Assembly (NCBI RefSeq): GCF_001467585.1
Contig: NZ_LNXY01000027.1
Coordinates: 381,988-445,987, forward strand
Length of the DNA: 64,000 bases
Direction: 5' to 3'
Origin: Legionella drozanskii LLAP-1
Lineage (GTDB): Bacteria; Pseudomonadota; Gammaproteobacteria; Legionellales; Legionellaceae
Positions 44,496 to 54,643 of the stretch are shown piece after piece (position 1 is the stretch's first letter; each line of letters opens with the position of its first letter). Below the pieces are notes generated by a model. The model searched no databases. It saw only the letters and a list, made by a program, of their open reading frames with translations, and was not told the origin of the DNA. A program made the position numbers and the translations under genes.

Positions 44496-44586
44496 TCTAG
44501 TACCAAATAGGTCTTGATTACTCATTGCCTGTCATTTTCTAGGAAACCAAGTCTCTAGTTTTAATATAGTACCAAATTGGTTCTAT
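44496..44586 (-). promoter_or_regulatory. Probable operator/promoter region of the suf operon
   Basis: Three related sites lie in the 306-base gap: CTAGTACCAAATAGGTCT (44498-44514), CTAGGAAACCAAGTCT (44539-44554) and ATAGTACCAAATTGGTTCT (44567-44585). The third has a perfect ACCAA-A-TTGGT palindrome; the first is an imperfect one. On the minus strand, TACTAT overlapping the third site is a possible -10 with TTGCTT 18 bases before. The positions fit binding by the Rrf2 regulator. The rest of the gap to 44781 holds no gene. Confidence 0.6.
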
Positions 44587-44781
44587 TTAAAGCAAAAGAC
44601 GAATGATACCTTATTTTGCAATTTGGATCCAATGGTCTTGACCTGAAAATGAATCAAGTTTAGCCCTAAATTAATCAGGCTAAGAAAGAAGCTATTTTTT
44701 ACTAATAGCCAAGCAAGTTGCGCAATTGACTAGCAGTTTTTTCTCGCTATAATGCCCATTTATTCGTTTACCGGTTTACTG

Positions 44782-45450
44782 ATGAAAAAACTGTCTTTTA
44801 GAACTATTATTTTAGGCCTCGCTCTCTCTATTGCTTCTTTTTCTTATGCTGAACCCCTTAATATAGGTATTTTGAAAAATGAGCTAATGGTCTACCATGA
44901 TTCTGGTCATTACCTAAAAGAAATATCCTGCGTTGTAGCAAAAGCTCAAAATTATATTCTGCAACAAGCGGCCCTTAATGAGCGCGGGGGTAATAAAAAG
45001 AAATTAGCCATTGTCTTTGATATCGATGAAACGAGTCTAAGTAACTACGAAAAAATTGCTCAACATCGATTCAGCGCGACTCACAAGCAAATTGTTCAAG
45101 CTATCTTGGCAGCCGATGCGCCAGCAATTCAACCGATGTTATCTTTGTACAAAAGTGCCCGTAAACGCGGCATTGAAGTATTCTTCGTCACAGGTCGCTC
45201 GATGGCTCTTATGAAAGCGACACGGAAAAATCTGCTTCGCGCCGGTTATCATCATTGGGCTGGACTTTACCTGCGTCCTGATGATTATAAGCAACCCTCA
45301 ATTATCCCTTTCAAATTACAAGCTAGAAAATCAATTACTCAACAAGGGTATACGATTATTGCTTCGATTGGTGATCAAAACAGCGATTTTAGAGGTGGTT
45401 ACACGCAAAAAGGGTTTAAGTTACCAAATCCTTATTATTACCTGCCTTAG
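44782..45450 (+). CDS. Secreted HAD-type acid phosphatase (class B-like)
   Basis: The 222 residues have a signal peptide (ILGLALSIASFSYA) and the HAD motif I DIDETSLSNYEKIA, with VFFVTGRS as motif II and IGDQNSDFRGG as motif III/IV. This matches the acid phosphatase/lipoprotein e(P4) group, but there is no lipobox cysteine, so it should be a soluble periplasmic or secreted enzyme. The ATG at 44782 is chosen because the signal peptide starts there; ten codons upstream are open. It stands alone. Confidence 0.88.
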   Translation: MKKLSFRTIILGLALSIASFSYAEPLNIGILKNELMVYHDSGHYLKEISCVVAKAQNYILQQAALNERGGNKKKLAIVFDIDETSLSNYEKIAQHRFSATHKQIVQAILAADAPAIQPMLSLYKSARKRGIEVFFVTGRSMALMKATRKNLLRAGYHHWAGLYLRPDDYKQPSIIPFKLQARKSITQQGYTIIASIGDQNSDFRGGYTQKGFKLPNPYYYLP

Positions 45451-45459
45451 ATTAGGTTG

Positions 45460-45552
45460 GATTTGTCGGTAAAATCACCATTCGCGGCAAGAGAGAAAAC
45501 CGCCAAACCTAGATCATAGCTAACGTAGATTGGGCCAAGGCCCAACCTAATT
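45460..45552. repeat. GCCTTGGCCC-type dispersed repeat with inverted ends
   Basis: ATTAGGTTGG near 45461 and CCAACCTAATTAG near 45535 are inverted. The segment GATTGGGCCAAGGCCCAACC resembles sequences at 5113-5128 and 5373-5388. It lies in the 118-base gap between convergent genes and might also work as a terminator, but lacks a T-run. Confidence 0.5.
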
Positions 45553-45568
45553 AGCGACTCAGCCCGTT

Positions 45569-46057
45569 TTATTCCTGCGTCTGATGATAATTAACTTCAA
45601 TAATCTCATACTCAACCAAACCACCCGGTGTTTGCACAACGACGGTATCATCCACTTGCTTGCCGATTAAAGCACGGCCAATTGGGGAGCTGTAAGAAAT
45701 TTTATTTATTTTAATATCCGCTTCATCTTCACCGACGATTTGGTAACTAATTTCTGCCTCATTTTGTAAGTGCAGTAATCGCACTTTGGCACCAAAAACG
45801 ACTTTTCCATTATTCGGTAATTTACTGATATCCACTACCTGGCAGTGGGATAGTTTAGCTTCTAATTCTTTTATACGACCTTCATTAAAACTTTGTTGTT
45901 CACGAGCAGCATGATATTCAGCATTTTCCTTCAAATCACCATGTGCGCGAGCTGTAGCGATTGCCTCTATAATGCTTGGCCGTTCAACCGTTTTTAGACG
46001 GTGTAATTCTGTTTTAAGTGCCTCTGCCCCTTGAATCGTCATAGGATGCTTTTGCAT
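45569..46057 (-). CDS. greA: Transcription elongation factor GreA
   Basis: Rescues stalled RNA polymerase by stimulating transcript cleavage. The 162 residues have the N-terminal coiled coil with the conserved tip [16 protein letters not shown] and the C-terminal FKBP-like domain ([21 protein letters not shown]). The ATG at 46057 is set by GAGGTGG upstream; a longer frame into carB is ignored. carB ends 8 bases before it, so the two are cotranscribed. Confidence 0.95.
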   Translation of the reverse strand: MQKHPMTIQGAEALKTELHRLKTVERPSIIEAIATARAHGDLKENAEYHAAREQQSFNEGRIKELEAKLSHCQVVDISKLPNNGKVVFGAKVRLLHLQNEAEISYQIVGEDEADIKINKISYSSPIGRALIGKQVDDTVVVQTPGGLVEYEIIEVNYHQTQE

Positions 46058-46065
46058 ATCCACCT

Positions 46066-49000
46066 CTAATGTAAATCTTGTAAACGGGTAACCGTTTCCC
46101 GATCTTCGTATTTCATCGCCAAGCAAGCCGCCTCGGCACCTGATAAAGTTGTAGTATAGCTAACCTTATGCTGCAATGCATTGCGTCTAATAGCAAAAGA
46201 ATCAGCCGTTGCTTGTTTTCCTTCCGTGGTGTTTACAATGAAATCAATTTCATTGTTTTTAATAAAATCAACAACATGGGGACGTCCTTCTGCCACTTTA
46301 AATACGCGACGACAATCAATCCCCGCAGCTTGAAGTGCTAAAGCAGTGCCACGCGTTGCTATAATTTCAAAACCCAATTGAATGAGTCGCTTTGCAATTT
46401 CGCCGATTCGCGATTTATCTGCATCACGAACTGAAACGAAAGCACGTCTTCTTTTGACGATGTTACAACCTGCTCCTAACTGAGCTTTAGCATAAGCTTG
46501 TCCAAAACGTCTCGCAATACCCATCACTTCGCCCGTCGATTTCATTTCAGGCCCTAAAATAGAATCAACGCCAGAAAACTTGATAAATGGGAATACTGGT
46601 AGCTTGATTGAATAAAAAGAAGGCATTGGATAATGATGACTTAGCCCCTGTTGCCTCAGACTTTGGCCCACTTTACAGCGAGCCGCAATTTTGGCCAAAG
46701 GATAACCCGTCGCCTTAGACACAAAGGGAACAGTACGGGATGCACGGGGGTTTACTTCAAGTACATAAATATCATCGGCTTGAATAGCAAATTGGGCATT
46801 AATTAATCCCACCACACCTAATTTTAAAGCCATCTGCCGAATTTGTTCGATTAAATCATGCTGTACCACCACACTCAGGCTAAAAGGAGGTAAAGTACAG
46901 GCTGAATCCCCTGAATGTATCCCTGCCTGTTCAATATGTTCCATGATTGCGCCAATCATCACTTCTTCGCCATCACAAACCGCATCAACATCCACCTCAA
47001 TGGCATCATTCAAAAACTTATCTAGGAGAACAGGTGAATCGTTAGACACTGCGACAGCATGGGCTAAATAGTGACGAAGGTCGTCTTCCTGGTAAACCAC
47101 TTCCATTGCACGCCCACCCAAGACATAAGAGGGTCTAACAACTAGGGGATAGCCAATTCGTTTAGCGAGTGCAATCGCTTCTTCTTCGCTGCGTACCGTG
47201 CCATTTGCCGGTTGGTGCAGACCTAATTCAGTGACTAATTTTTGAAAGCGTTCTCGATCTTCTGCTTGATCTATCGCATCGGGAGAGGTACCAATGATGT
47301 TTACCCCATTCGCCTCCAACTGACGCGCTAATTTAAGAGGCGTTTGACCACCATAATGAACAATCACCCCGTCTGGTTTTTCTACGGCAACAATCGATAA
47401 AACATCTTCAAGTGTTAAAGGTTCAAAATAAAGGCGATCAGAAGTATCAAAATCCGTAGAAACTGTTTCAGGATTACAATTGACCATAATCGTTTGATAA
47501 CCCGCTTCTCTTAAAGCCATTGCTGCATGAACACAGCAATAATCAAACTCGATTCCTTGACCAATTCGATTGGGACCGCCCCCTAAAATCATTATTTTCT
47601 TCTTACCTGTTTCTGGCCGTGCTTCACAAGCAGTTTCATAACAAGAATAAAGATAGGCTGTATCGCTAGGAAATTCTCCGGCGCAAGAATCGATACGTTT
47701 ATAAACTGGGGTTATCCCTAATTCCAAACGACGGGTTCGTACTTGTTCCTCGGAACAATAAAATAATTTGGCAAGATAAACATCCGCAAATCCTCGGCGC
47801 TTCAATTGGCGCATAGTCAACTTATCGATGTCAAGAATTGACTTGCCTATCACCGTCTTCTCGATAAGAACAAGCTCTTGAATTTGGGCTAGAAACCAGG
47901 GATCAATTTTTGTTTCTTGGTAAATTTCTTCTAATGAAAGATCAAGGCGGAAGGCATCAGCGATGTACCATAATCTATCGGGAGTTGGTTCAAGCAAATG
48001 ACCTCGTAGGCGTTCCATGTCTTCGTCTTCTTTGAACAAAGGATTTAGACCCGAGCGGCCAATTTCTAAACCACGGATAGCTTTTTGCAGCGATTCTTGA
48101 AAATTAGAACCAATGGCCATAACCTCACCCACTGATTTCATCTGCGTAGTCAGTGTGGTCGGCGTTTGGGGAAACTTATCAAAATTAAACCGTGGAATCT
48201 TCGTTACAACATAATCAATACTGGGTTCAAACGACGCTGGAGTCTTACCACCAGTAATTTCGTTATCCAACTCGTCCAAGGTATAACCTACCGCAAGCTT
48301 AGCCGCTACTTTAGCAATAGGGAAACCAGTGGCTTTAGATGCTAAAGCAGAACTTCTGGATACACGGGGATTCATCTCAACAACAAGCATAGTGCCATCT
48401 TCGGGATTGATCGCAAACTGTACATTCGACCCACCCGTATCAACACCTACAGCACGTAAGACTTTGATGGCTGCATCCCGCATGCGTTGGAATTCTTTAT
48501 CAGTTAAGGTCTGCGCCGGTGCAACAGTAATGGAATCGCCGGTATGGATGCCCATGGGGTCGAAGTTTTCAATAGTACAGACGATAATGCAGTTATCATT
48601 TTTATCACGCACGACTTCCATTTCAAACTCTTTCCAACCTAAGACGGATTCATCAATGAGCAACTCTTTTGTCGGTGATAAATCTAAACCACGAGAACAA
48701 ATCTCTTCGAACTCTTCACGATTGTAAGCGATACCTCCCCCACTACCACCCATAGTAAAGGAAGGACGTATGATGGCAGGATATCCCAACTGTGCTTGTA
48801 CTTGAAACGCCTCTTCTAAACTATGTGCAATTGCCGAGCGCGGCATTTCTAAACCAATTTTTTTCATTAATTGACGAAATTTATCGCGGTCTTCCGCTCT
48901 ATCAATTGCTTCGCGAGTGGCGCCAATCATTTCGACAGAGTATTTTTCTAAAATGCCTTCCCGAACCAAGTCTAAAGCGCAGTTTAGGGCAGTTTGCCCT

Positions 49001-49272
49001 CCCATGGTGGGCAACAAGGCGTCAGGACGCTCTTTTTCAATAATGCGTGCGACCTCTTGCCATTGTACGGGTTCGATATAAGTTGCGTCAGCAAGCTCAG
49101 GATCCGTCATAATTGTTGCTGGATTAGAATTAACAAGAATGACCCGATACCCTTCTTCCTTTAAGGCTCTAACTGCTTGTGTGCCTGAATAATCAAACTC
49201 GCAGGCTTGGCCGATAACAATTGGGCCTGCACCGAGGATAAGAATGGATTGGATATCAGTACGTTTAGGCAT
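46066..49272 (-). CDS. carB: Carbamoyl-phosphate synthase large subunit
   Basis: Makes carbamoyl phosphate for pyrimidines and arginine. The 1068 residues have two homologous ATP-grasp halves ([19 protein letters not shown] at the start, [19 protein letters not shown] in the middle) and a C-terminal methylglyoxal synthase-like regulatory domain. carA, the glutamine amidotransferase subunit, is not adjacent: the next gene upstream is an ElyC-like gene. greA follows 8 bases after its stop. The 174-base gap upstream contains a TATAAT on the minus strand (49325-49330) without a clear -35. Confidence 0.97.
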   Translation of the reverse strand: MPKRTDIQSILILGAGPIVIGQACEFDYSGTQAVRALKEEGYRVILVNSNPATIMTDPELADATYIEPVQWQEVARIIEKERPDALLPTMGGQTALNCALDLVREGILEKYSVEMIGATREAIDRAEDRDKFRQLMKKIGLEMPRSAIAHSLEEAFQVQAQLGYPAIIRPSFTMGGSGGGIAYNREEFEEICSRGLDLSPTKELLIDESVLGWKEFEMEVVRDKNDNCIIVCTIENFDPMGIHTGDSITVAPAQTLTDKEFQRMRDAAIKVLRAVGVDTGGSNVQFAINPEDGTMLVVEMNPRVSRSSALASKATGFPIAKVAAKLAVGYTLDELDNEITGGKTPASFEPSIDYVVTKIPRFNFDKFPQTPTTLTTQMKSVGEVMAIGSNFQESLQKAIRGLEIGRSGLNPLFKEDEDMERLRGHLLEPTPDRLWYIADAFRLDLSLEEIYQETKIDPWFLAQIQELVLIEKTVIGKSILDIDKLTMRQLKRRGFADVYLAKLFYCSEEQVRTRRLELGITPVYKRIDSCAGEFPSDTAYLYSCYETACEARPETGKKKIMILGGGPNRIGQGIEFDYCCVHAAMALREAGYQTIMVNCNPETVSTDFDTSDRLYFEPLTLEDVLSIVAVEKPDGVIVHYGGQTPLKLARQLEANGVNIIGTSPDAIDQAEDRERFQKLVTELGLHQPANGTVRSEEEAIALAKRIGYPLVVRPSYVLGGRAMEVVYQEDDLRHYLAHAVAVSNDSPVLLDKFLNDAIEVDVDAVCDGEEVMIGAIMEHIEQAGIHSGDSACTLPPFSLSVVVQHDLIEQIRQMALKLGVVGLINAQFAIQADDIYVLEVNPRASRTVPFVSKATGYPLAKIAARCKVGQSLRQQGLSHHYPMPSFYSIKLPVFPFIKFSGVDSILGPEMKSTGEVMGIARRFGQAYAKAQLGAGCNIVKRRRAFVSVRDADKSRIGEIAKRLIQLGFEIIATRGTALALQAAGIDCRRVFKVAEGRPHVVDFIKNNEIDFIVNTTEGKQATADSFAIRRNALQHKVSYTTTLSGAEAACLAMKYEDRETVTRLQDLH

Positions 49273-49446
49273 GATTACGACAGAGAAAAAGTCAAATGCC
49301 CTATTTTACCCAATTTTGCCTGGAGATTATACCTATACTTTTTTTATTTTATTATAGGGCCTGGTATCTCGCTTTCGCGGTCCAAGCAGAGGTCAAAACT
49401 TAGAGATTTGTTTGGCAGGTAGACAGTTGCAATATTTAACCACGAT

Positions 49447-50208
49447 TCATCTAAAATCCTGATGCATTTTCGCCCAGATTCTTCCTAGAAATTCATGCAT
49501 TGCCAGGCTTAAATAAAAGAGATTTTGCGGGTTGGGTAAATAACGTTTAGCCCAACGCTCATCATTCCAATAAAGGGTAAAATCTGTCGGTGCAGCAATT
49601 GGGTGTAAACCCTGCGCCCAACAAAGTTTCATAGCACGGGGCATATGAAGCGCTGAGGTTACTAAATAAAAAGGCTCATTATTAACGAGGGATTTGATTG
49701 CTTTCACTTGATCTGCTGTATTTATGGAGGCTGTTTCTAAAACGATATTGCTCGGCGGGATAGCAAACCATGAAGCGACCTCTGATAAATTTTTTGCTTC
49801 CGGCACTTCAAATCCATAACCTCCGCCGGATAAAACTATTTTAGCCGCGGGTAATTGCCGATATAAACGCAGACCTTCCATCAAACGTTTAATGCTCACT
49901 GTTGATAAAAGGGAATTAGGAGGGATGTAGTCTTTTTCAGCCTGACCACCACTTAAGACAACAACCCAATGAATTTTTGGATCCGCTGTAATGACAGGTA
50001 AATAGTCATCCTCAAGATTGCGGGTCAGGTTTTCAGCGAGCCAGCCTGTGCTGAAAAAAATCAATAAAAGAAAAACGAATAGCAGTCCGCCGCGAACAAT
50101 AAGTCTGTCCCCTATTATCCAAAGCAATGTTAAAAAAACAGCAAAAAGCAGCAAGCTAATAAAAAAGGGATTTAAAATTACTTCGAATAAATGACGATAA
50201 ATAGCCAC
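49447..50208 (-). CDS. DUF218 (YdcF/ElyC-like) membrane protein
   Basis: The 253 residues have one or two N-terminal membrane helices (FFISLLLFAVFLTLLWIIG, GGLLFVFLLLIFFSTGW) and a DUF218 domain starting WVVVLSGGQAEKDY, with VLSGGGYG and YLVTSALHMPRAM. Relatives such as ElyC act in envelope or peptidoglycan precursor metabolism. The GTG at 50208 is chosen because it overlaps the stop of lptG by one base (TAGTG) and has AGGATGAG upstream. Confidence 0.85.
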   Translation of the reverse strand: MAIYRHLFEVILNPFFISLLLFAVFLTLLWIIGDRLIVRGGLLFVFLLLIFFSTGWLAENLTRNLEDDYLPVITADPKIHWVVVLSGGQAEKDYIPPNSLLSTVSIKRLMEGLRLYRQLPAAKIVLSGGGYGFEVPEAKNLSEVASWFAIPPSNIVLETASINTADQVKAIKSLVNNEPFYLVTSALHMPRAMKLCWAQGLHPIAAPTDFTLYWNDERWAKRYLPNPQNLFYLSLAMHEFLGRIWAKMHQDFR

Positions 50209-51272
50209 TATCTCATCCTGCGCATTAAATAAAGTCCTAAGATAGCAAATAAGCAGGTTGGCGCGATCGCTGCAATTTCCGGAGGCCATTGCATGACCTG
50301 ACTTACTGGACCGAAAAATCGATTGATAATATGAAAACCAAACCCAACTGTTGCCCCTGTCAATAATTTAGAACCCATGGTGGAGGAACGCAGCGGTCCA
50401 AAAATAAAAGGAATTGCAAGCACCATCATAACCATCGTCGTCAAAGGCTGAATCAGGCGCTGCCAAAACGATAAACGATAATTTAACGCATTTTGATAGC
50501 TCATTTTTTGGGCACGCAAAAATTGATTCAATTGGTGCAAGGTCATTTCATCAGGTTCATTGGAGCTTACACTGAGAATTTTCGGATTGACATTCACATC
50601 CCAAACCATCGAAGGAATATACCGTGACGCGGTATTCCCATGATTAATGGTTGTTTCAGCAATCGCATAGGCTACCCAGTGATTATTCACTAAATTGATT
50701 TTGTTAATCATCCTTGACATTCGCAGATGATGCTCCTCATCGAAACGATATTGATAAACGAGTACTAAATTATTTTGCGGTAAAATAGCGCCTATGAAAA
50801 TAAAATCATTTTTATGACGCATCCAAACGCCAGCCGCTGTTCGCAGAGTTTGTCCTGAACTGAGCGCTTGAGACTTTTGATCATTGGCTAAATGAGACAA
50901 TCTTGGAACAATGGTTTCACCCAATAGGGTAACAATAACAATAACGACCATCGCTGCTTTCAACACGGCCAAAGTAATTTGCCCAATCGACATACCCGCC
51001 GCTCGCATCACGATTAGCTCACGATGATTAGCCATAATGCCTAAGCCAATTAAACAGCCCAATAAGCTAGCCATAGGGAAAAACAAATAAACTTGGTAAG
51101 GCATTTGTAAAAAAACATAGAGAGCAGCTTGGATAATGCCATAGTCAGCCTTGCCTATATCATCAAGTTGATTAACAAATAGAATGAAAATTTGTAAACC
51201 TGCCAACATCAAAGTCACTAAAGAGATAGCTGCGAGTACCGATTTTGCAATGTAGCGATCAAGTAATTTCAC
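50208..51272 (-). CDS. lptG: LPS export permease LptG
   Basis: Membrane subunit of the LptB2FG transporter that lifts LPS from the inner membrane to the periplasmic bridge. The 354 residues begin KLLDRYIAKSVLAAI and have three helices, a periplasmic beta-jellyroll part (about 130-260), then three helices ending in IAPTCLFAILGLYLMRRMR. Its ATG overlaps lptF by 4 bases. Confidence 0.94.
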   Translation of the reverse strand: MKLLDRYIAKSVLAAISLVTLMLAGLQIFILFVNQLDDIGKADYGIIQAALYVFLQMPYQVYLFFPMASLLGCLIGLGIMANHRELIVMRAAGMSIGQITLAVLKAAMVVIVIVTLLGETIVPRLSHLANDQKSQALSSGQTLRTAAGVWMRHKNDFIFIGAILPQNNLVLVYQYRFDEEHHLRMSRMINKINLVNNHWVAYAIAETTINHGNTASRYIPSMVWDVNVNPKILSVSSNEPDEMTLHQLNQFLRAQKMSYQNALNYRLSFWQRLIQPLTTMVMMVLAIPFIFGPLRSSTMGSKLLTGATVGFGFHIINRFFGPVSQVMQWPPEIAAIAPTCLFAILGLYLMRRMR

Positions 51273-52351
51273 GATAATTTCACCCGATTACGCCAAATCA
51301 ATGCTAAACCTATCAAAGCAACCAAGAGATGCAGCCACCAAACGCCTATCCACCAGGGCACTTTTCCAGCTGCTAACCAGTCACGTGCAACAAAGATAAA
51401 GTTTGCATAGATAATATAAAGGACTAGTGCTGGTAATAATTTTGCATATTTCCCCGACCTGGGATTCACTCTACTAAGCGGCACTGCAACTAAGGTTAGA
51501 ACCAATACCATAATGGGCACTGATAAGCGCCATTGTAATTCCGCGACCTTTGCTTTGTCGCTATTGTTCAAAGGTAATAAACTTCCGAAGCTGGCTGTAC
51601 GTAGGTCTTTATTTAAATTATCAATTTTTGGATGCGGTAATCGCATTTTAAATTGTGCAAACTCTGCCGCTTGATAGGTGTTTAATCCAGGAGAGCCCTC
51701 ATAAGCATGTCCTCCCTGAAAGACAAGATAGTCTTCATAGGTTTTAGGATCGGTTTCAGCAAAAGCACTTTCTGCCCAGAGAATGTCCCACTGGGGCGTA
51801 TTATTTTTGATGATATGACGAGCCAGAAAAATATTCTTTGCTTTAGTGTGATCACGATTCATTGATTCCACATAAAAGATCCTTTTACCACTCGATTCTG
51901 CTCGAAAGCGACCGGGAACAATGAGTTGTACTAATGTTTGTACGCCTGAAGTCCGCAGCAATATAGTGCGTTGGGTATTGATGATAGGACTAGCCCAAGT
52001 CATAAGGATAGTTACTACAACAAAAATCAAAGCAGCCATAATCATGGTGTGTTTGAGTAATTGATTAGGCCCATAACCACAGGCTTGCAATACTGGCATT
52101 TCGCTCTCAGCGTACAAACGCCCATAGGCAACCAAAATCGCCACATAAAAGCCAAGTGGCAATAATAGAGCCATTAAATTAGGCATTTCCAGCATCATTA
52201 CTTTCATAATGATCATGCCTGGAATCTGTCCACTCGCTGCACGATCTAAATAGTGCACAAACTGATTCGACATGAAAATCAGCATTAATATGCTGGTTAA
52301 AGCCACTAAAGTAACGAAAACTTCTTTGGCTAGATAACGAAAAATCAACAC
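51269..52351 (-). CDS. lptF: LPS export permease LptF
   Basis: Partner of LptG. The 360 residues begin with MLIFRYLAKEVFVTL, then MPNLMALLLPLGFYVAILVAYGRLYAESEMPVL, which is typical of the coupling helix region that contacts LptB, a periplasmic domain (about 130-265), and three final helices with RVNPRSGKY. It shares a divergent promoter region with pepA, as in many gammaproteobacteria. A TATAAT on the minus strand at 52422-52427 is a likely -10. Confidence 0.94.
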   Translation of the reverse strand: MLIFRYLAKEVFVTLVALTSILMLIFMSNQFVHYLDRAASGQIPGMIIMKVMMLEMPNLMALLLPLGFYVAILVAYGRLYAESEMPVLQACGYGPNQLLKHTMIMAALIFVVVTILMTWASPIINTQRTILLRTSGVQTLVQLIVPGRFRAESSGKRIFYVESMNRDHTKAKNIFLARHIIKNNTPQWDILWAESAFAETDPKTYEDYLVFQGGHAYEGSPGLNTYQAAEFAQFKMRLPHPKIDNLNKDLRTASFGSLLPLNNSDKAKVAELQWRLSVPIMVLVLTLVAVPLSRVNPRSGKYAKLLPALVLYIIYANFIFVARDWLAAGKVPWWIGVWWLHLLVALIGLALIWRNRVKLS

Positions 52352-52421
52352 GACCTATTTCTCTACCTTTATTAGCAAACGCTTAATGCGCAAATTCTTA
52401 CAAATCCAATTTGGTGTCACA

Positions 52422-52427
52422 TTATAC
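52422..52427 (-). promoter_or_regulatory. -10 hexamer TATAAT for lptF
   Basis: Perfect TATAAT on the minus strand, 70 bases upstream of the lptF ATG in the 257-base divergent gap to pepA. No convincing -35 is seen. Confidence 0.4.
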
Positions 52428-52608
52428 CCTTTGAAATTAACTTTGCCTAAGATCTTGGAAATTTACTGTCAAATAGGTCGACTGGGGAGTAAATTATCAT
52501 AGCATCGGATTTCCCTCTGCGTCAGCGAAAGGGCAATGACGATACATTAGACAGTAGAATTGATGACCAAGGACAGGTAAACTACCGCTTTTGGTTAGAG
52601 GAAGCAAA

Positions 52609-54060
52609 ATGCATTATAGTCTTCTGGACACGCCCACCCTAAAAACCAGTGAATGCCTGGTTCTTGGTCTCTTTGCTGATAATGAGTTTCCTGATTTTGT
52701 TAAAAAAATGGATGAGCAGCATAGCAATCTCATTACTCGACTTTTTGCCAAACTCGGCGAGATGGGGGATTCATTATGGCAAGCGGATATTGAGGGCTAT
52801 AGCTTAGTACTTGTTCATTGCGGCAATAAAGCTTCATTTAAAATGAAACAATTGCGCAAAACCCTAAACGACATTGTTCCAGGACTCATCAAGCAGCGCT
52901 TTAGTTCTGCTACTTTTTGCCTTCCGCAAATTGTTGAGAATGATGCAGATTGGCAATTACAGCAAATGCTCCTGCAAATTGATTCACAACTTTATCAGCT
53001 GTCAGAATTCAAAACTAAAAATAATAAACTTACTCAACTTGATACTGTGCAATTTTATTTAGCCGATGCATCCAACAAGACTATCCAATCAGCCCAAGCC
53101 ATTGCTGAAGGAATTAAATTGACTCGTACGCTAGCCGATTTGCCTTCGAATATCTGTACTCCAACTTATTTGGGTGAACAAGCGGCTGCTTTAGCTCAAT
53201 CCCATGAAAACGTCTCGGCTAAAGTGATGGGACCTGCAGAGATGCGCGATTTAGGCATGGGAGCCTTGCTTGCTGTAAGCCAAGGAAGCCAACAAGAACC
53301 CCGTTTCATTGAACTTCATTATTGTGGTGGTGGCGATACACCTCCCGTTGTTTTAGTAGGTAAGGGAATAACCTTCGACTCAGGTGGTTTGTCTTTAAAG
53401 CCTGCTAATGCAATGGATGAGATGAAATATGATATGTCCGGTGCTGCATCTGTGCTTGGAACTTTGAAGGCCTGCGCAATGATGAAACTCCCCATCAACC
53501 TGATTGGCTTGATCCCCAGTGCAGAAAACATGCCGAGTGGCACAGCAGTCAAACCAGGTGATATTGTCACTAGTATGTCTGGACAAACGATTGAAATCTT
53601 AAACACCGATGCCGAAGGTCGCGTGGTGTTAGCAGATGCTCTCACTTACGCAGAACGTTTCAAACCGAAACTGGTCATTGATTTAGCCACACTGACTGGT
53701 GCCATCATCGTTGCCTTAGGTTATGCTACCTCAGGTTTTATGACTGAAGATGAAGAGCTGGCAGAATTAATTCTGCGTGCGGGAAAAGAAGCTGATGATA
53801 AGATCTGGCGCATGCCTTTGGATGAACTTTATCAAGAAGCGCTGGATAGCCCACTCGCTGATATGATTAATGCCTCCTTTGATCGTAGTGCTGGAGCCAT
53901 TACTGCAGCTTGTTTTCTCTCTCGCTTTACTAAAAAATATCGTTGGGCACACATCGATATCGCTGGCACTGCTTGGATCTCTGGTAAAAAACGTATCGCG
54001 ACCGGCAGACCTGTTTCATTACTTATTCAATTATTACGCCATGCCACCGATTCGCGTTGA
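52609..54060 (+). CDS. pepA: Leucyl aminopeptidase PepA (M17)
   Basis: The 483 residues have the M17 metal and catalytic motifs [31 protein letters not shown] and [14 protein letters not shown]. In E. coli PepA also binds DNA and regulates carAB, so its presence near carB is worth noting. ATG at 52609 follows GAGGAAG. holC overlaps its end by 20 bases, the usual order. A second, different M17 gene lies at 61962. Confidence 0.95.
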   Translation: MHYSLLDTPTLKTSECLVLGLFADNEFPDFVKKMDEQHSNLITRLFAKLGEMGDSLWQADIEGYSLVLVHCGNKASFKMKQLRKTLNDIVPGLIKQRFSSATFCLPQIVENDADWQLQQMLLQIDSQLYQLSEFKTKNNKLTQLDTVQFYLADASNKTIQSAQAIAEGIKLTRTLADLPSNICTPTYLGEQAAALAQSHENVSAKVMGPAEMRDLGMGALLAVSQGSQQEPRFIELHYCGGGDTPPVVLVGKGITFDSGGLSLKPANAMDEMKYDMSGAASVLGTLKACAMMKLPINLIGLIPSAENMPSGTAVKPGDIVTSMSGQTIEILNTDAEGRVVLADALTYAERFKPKLVIDLATLTGAIIVALGYATSGFMTEDEELAELILRAGKEADDKIWRMPLDELYQEALDSPLADMINASFDRSAGAITAACFLSRFTKKYRWAHIDIAGTAWISGKKRIATGRPVSLLIQLLRHATDSR

Positions 54061-54475
54061 TTTTTATTTATTAGCTAATAGTGACAAGCAAGCCCAGTGG
54101 TTGCTTGCTTGTCGTTTGTTGGAAAAAGCCTATTTACGAGGCCATCGTGTATTTGTTTACTGTAATAATCAGCAAGAAGCGGAATCCTTAGATGAATTAT
54201 TATGGACCTATAAAGACAACAGTTTCATCCCGCATAATCTGCAAGGAGAAGGCCCTGAACCTCCTCCCCCTATACAAATTGGTTATCGCGATGAGCCACG
54301 CGGTTATAACGATGTTCTTTTCAATTTAGCCACTGAAGTTCCGATTTTTTATCCGCGTTTTCGTCGAGTAATAGAAATTGTCACTAATGATGAATCCGCT
54401 AAAGAAGTGAGCCGAGCTCATTATCGAGAGTATCGCGCTAAGCACTGTGAATTACAAACACATGAAATCATTTGA
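54041..54475 (+). CDS. holC: DNA polymerase III chi subunit
   Basis: The 144 residues begin [29 protein letters not shown], the family signature, with [21 protein letters not shown] and a [11 protein letters not shown] strand. Chi links the clamp loader with SSB and also partners YoaA. The start ATG at 54041 lies inside pepA (20-base overlap). Confidence 0.94.
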   Translation: MPPIRVDFYLLANSDKQAQWLLACRLLEKAYLRGHRVFVYCNNQQEAESLDELLWTYKDNSFIPHNLQGEGPEPPPPIQIGYRDEPRGYNDVLFNLATEVPIFYPRFRRVIEIVTNDESAKEVSRAHYREYRAKHCELQTHEII

Positions 54476-54573
54476 TTTTTTATATCAGCTTTAACTCTTA
54501 GTCTTATTTCAATGAATTTAGCAAAGGTATTTTGAATGCCAATGTTGCATTAATTTGAAAAAATATAGTGCGA

Positions 54574-54590
54574 TTTAATATTTACTTAAT
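54574..54590 (+). promoter_or_regulatory. PmrA-like box upstream of the 54644 gene
   Basis: TTTAATATTTACTTAAT: exact TTAAT half-sites 11 bases apart with ATTTAC between, matching ATT-N2-C of the recalled consensus cTTAATatT-N2-cTTAAt at all positions but the first. A -10-like TACAAT starts 10 bases downstream at 54601. This is the best box in the window. Confidence 0.75.
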
Positions 54591-54643
54591 ACTAAAATTT
54601 TACAATATAAATATTTTTATACCTCAATTTAAGGTCGACTTGA

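Noticed and set aside
53319-53645. Minus-strand frames inside pepA
   Set aside because: Opposite-strand shadows of a well-conserved gene.
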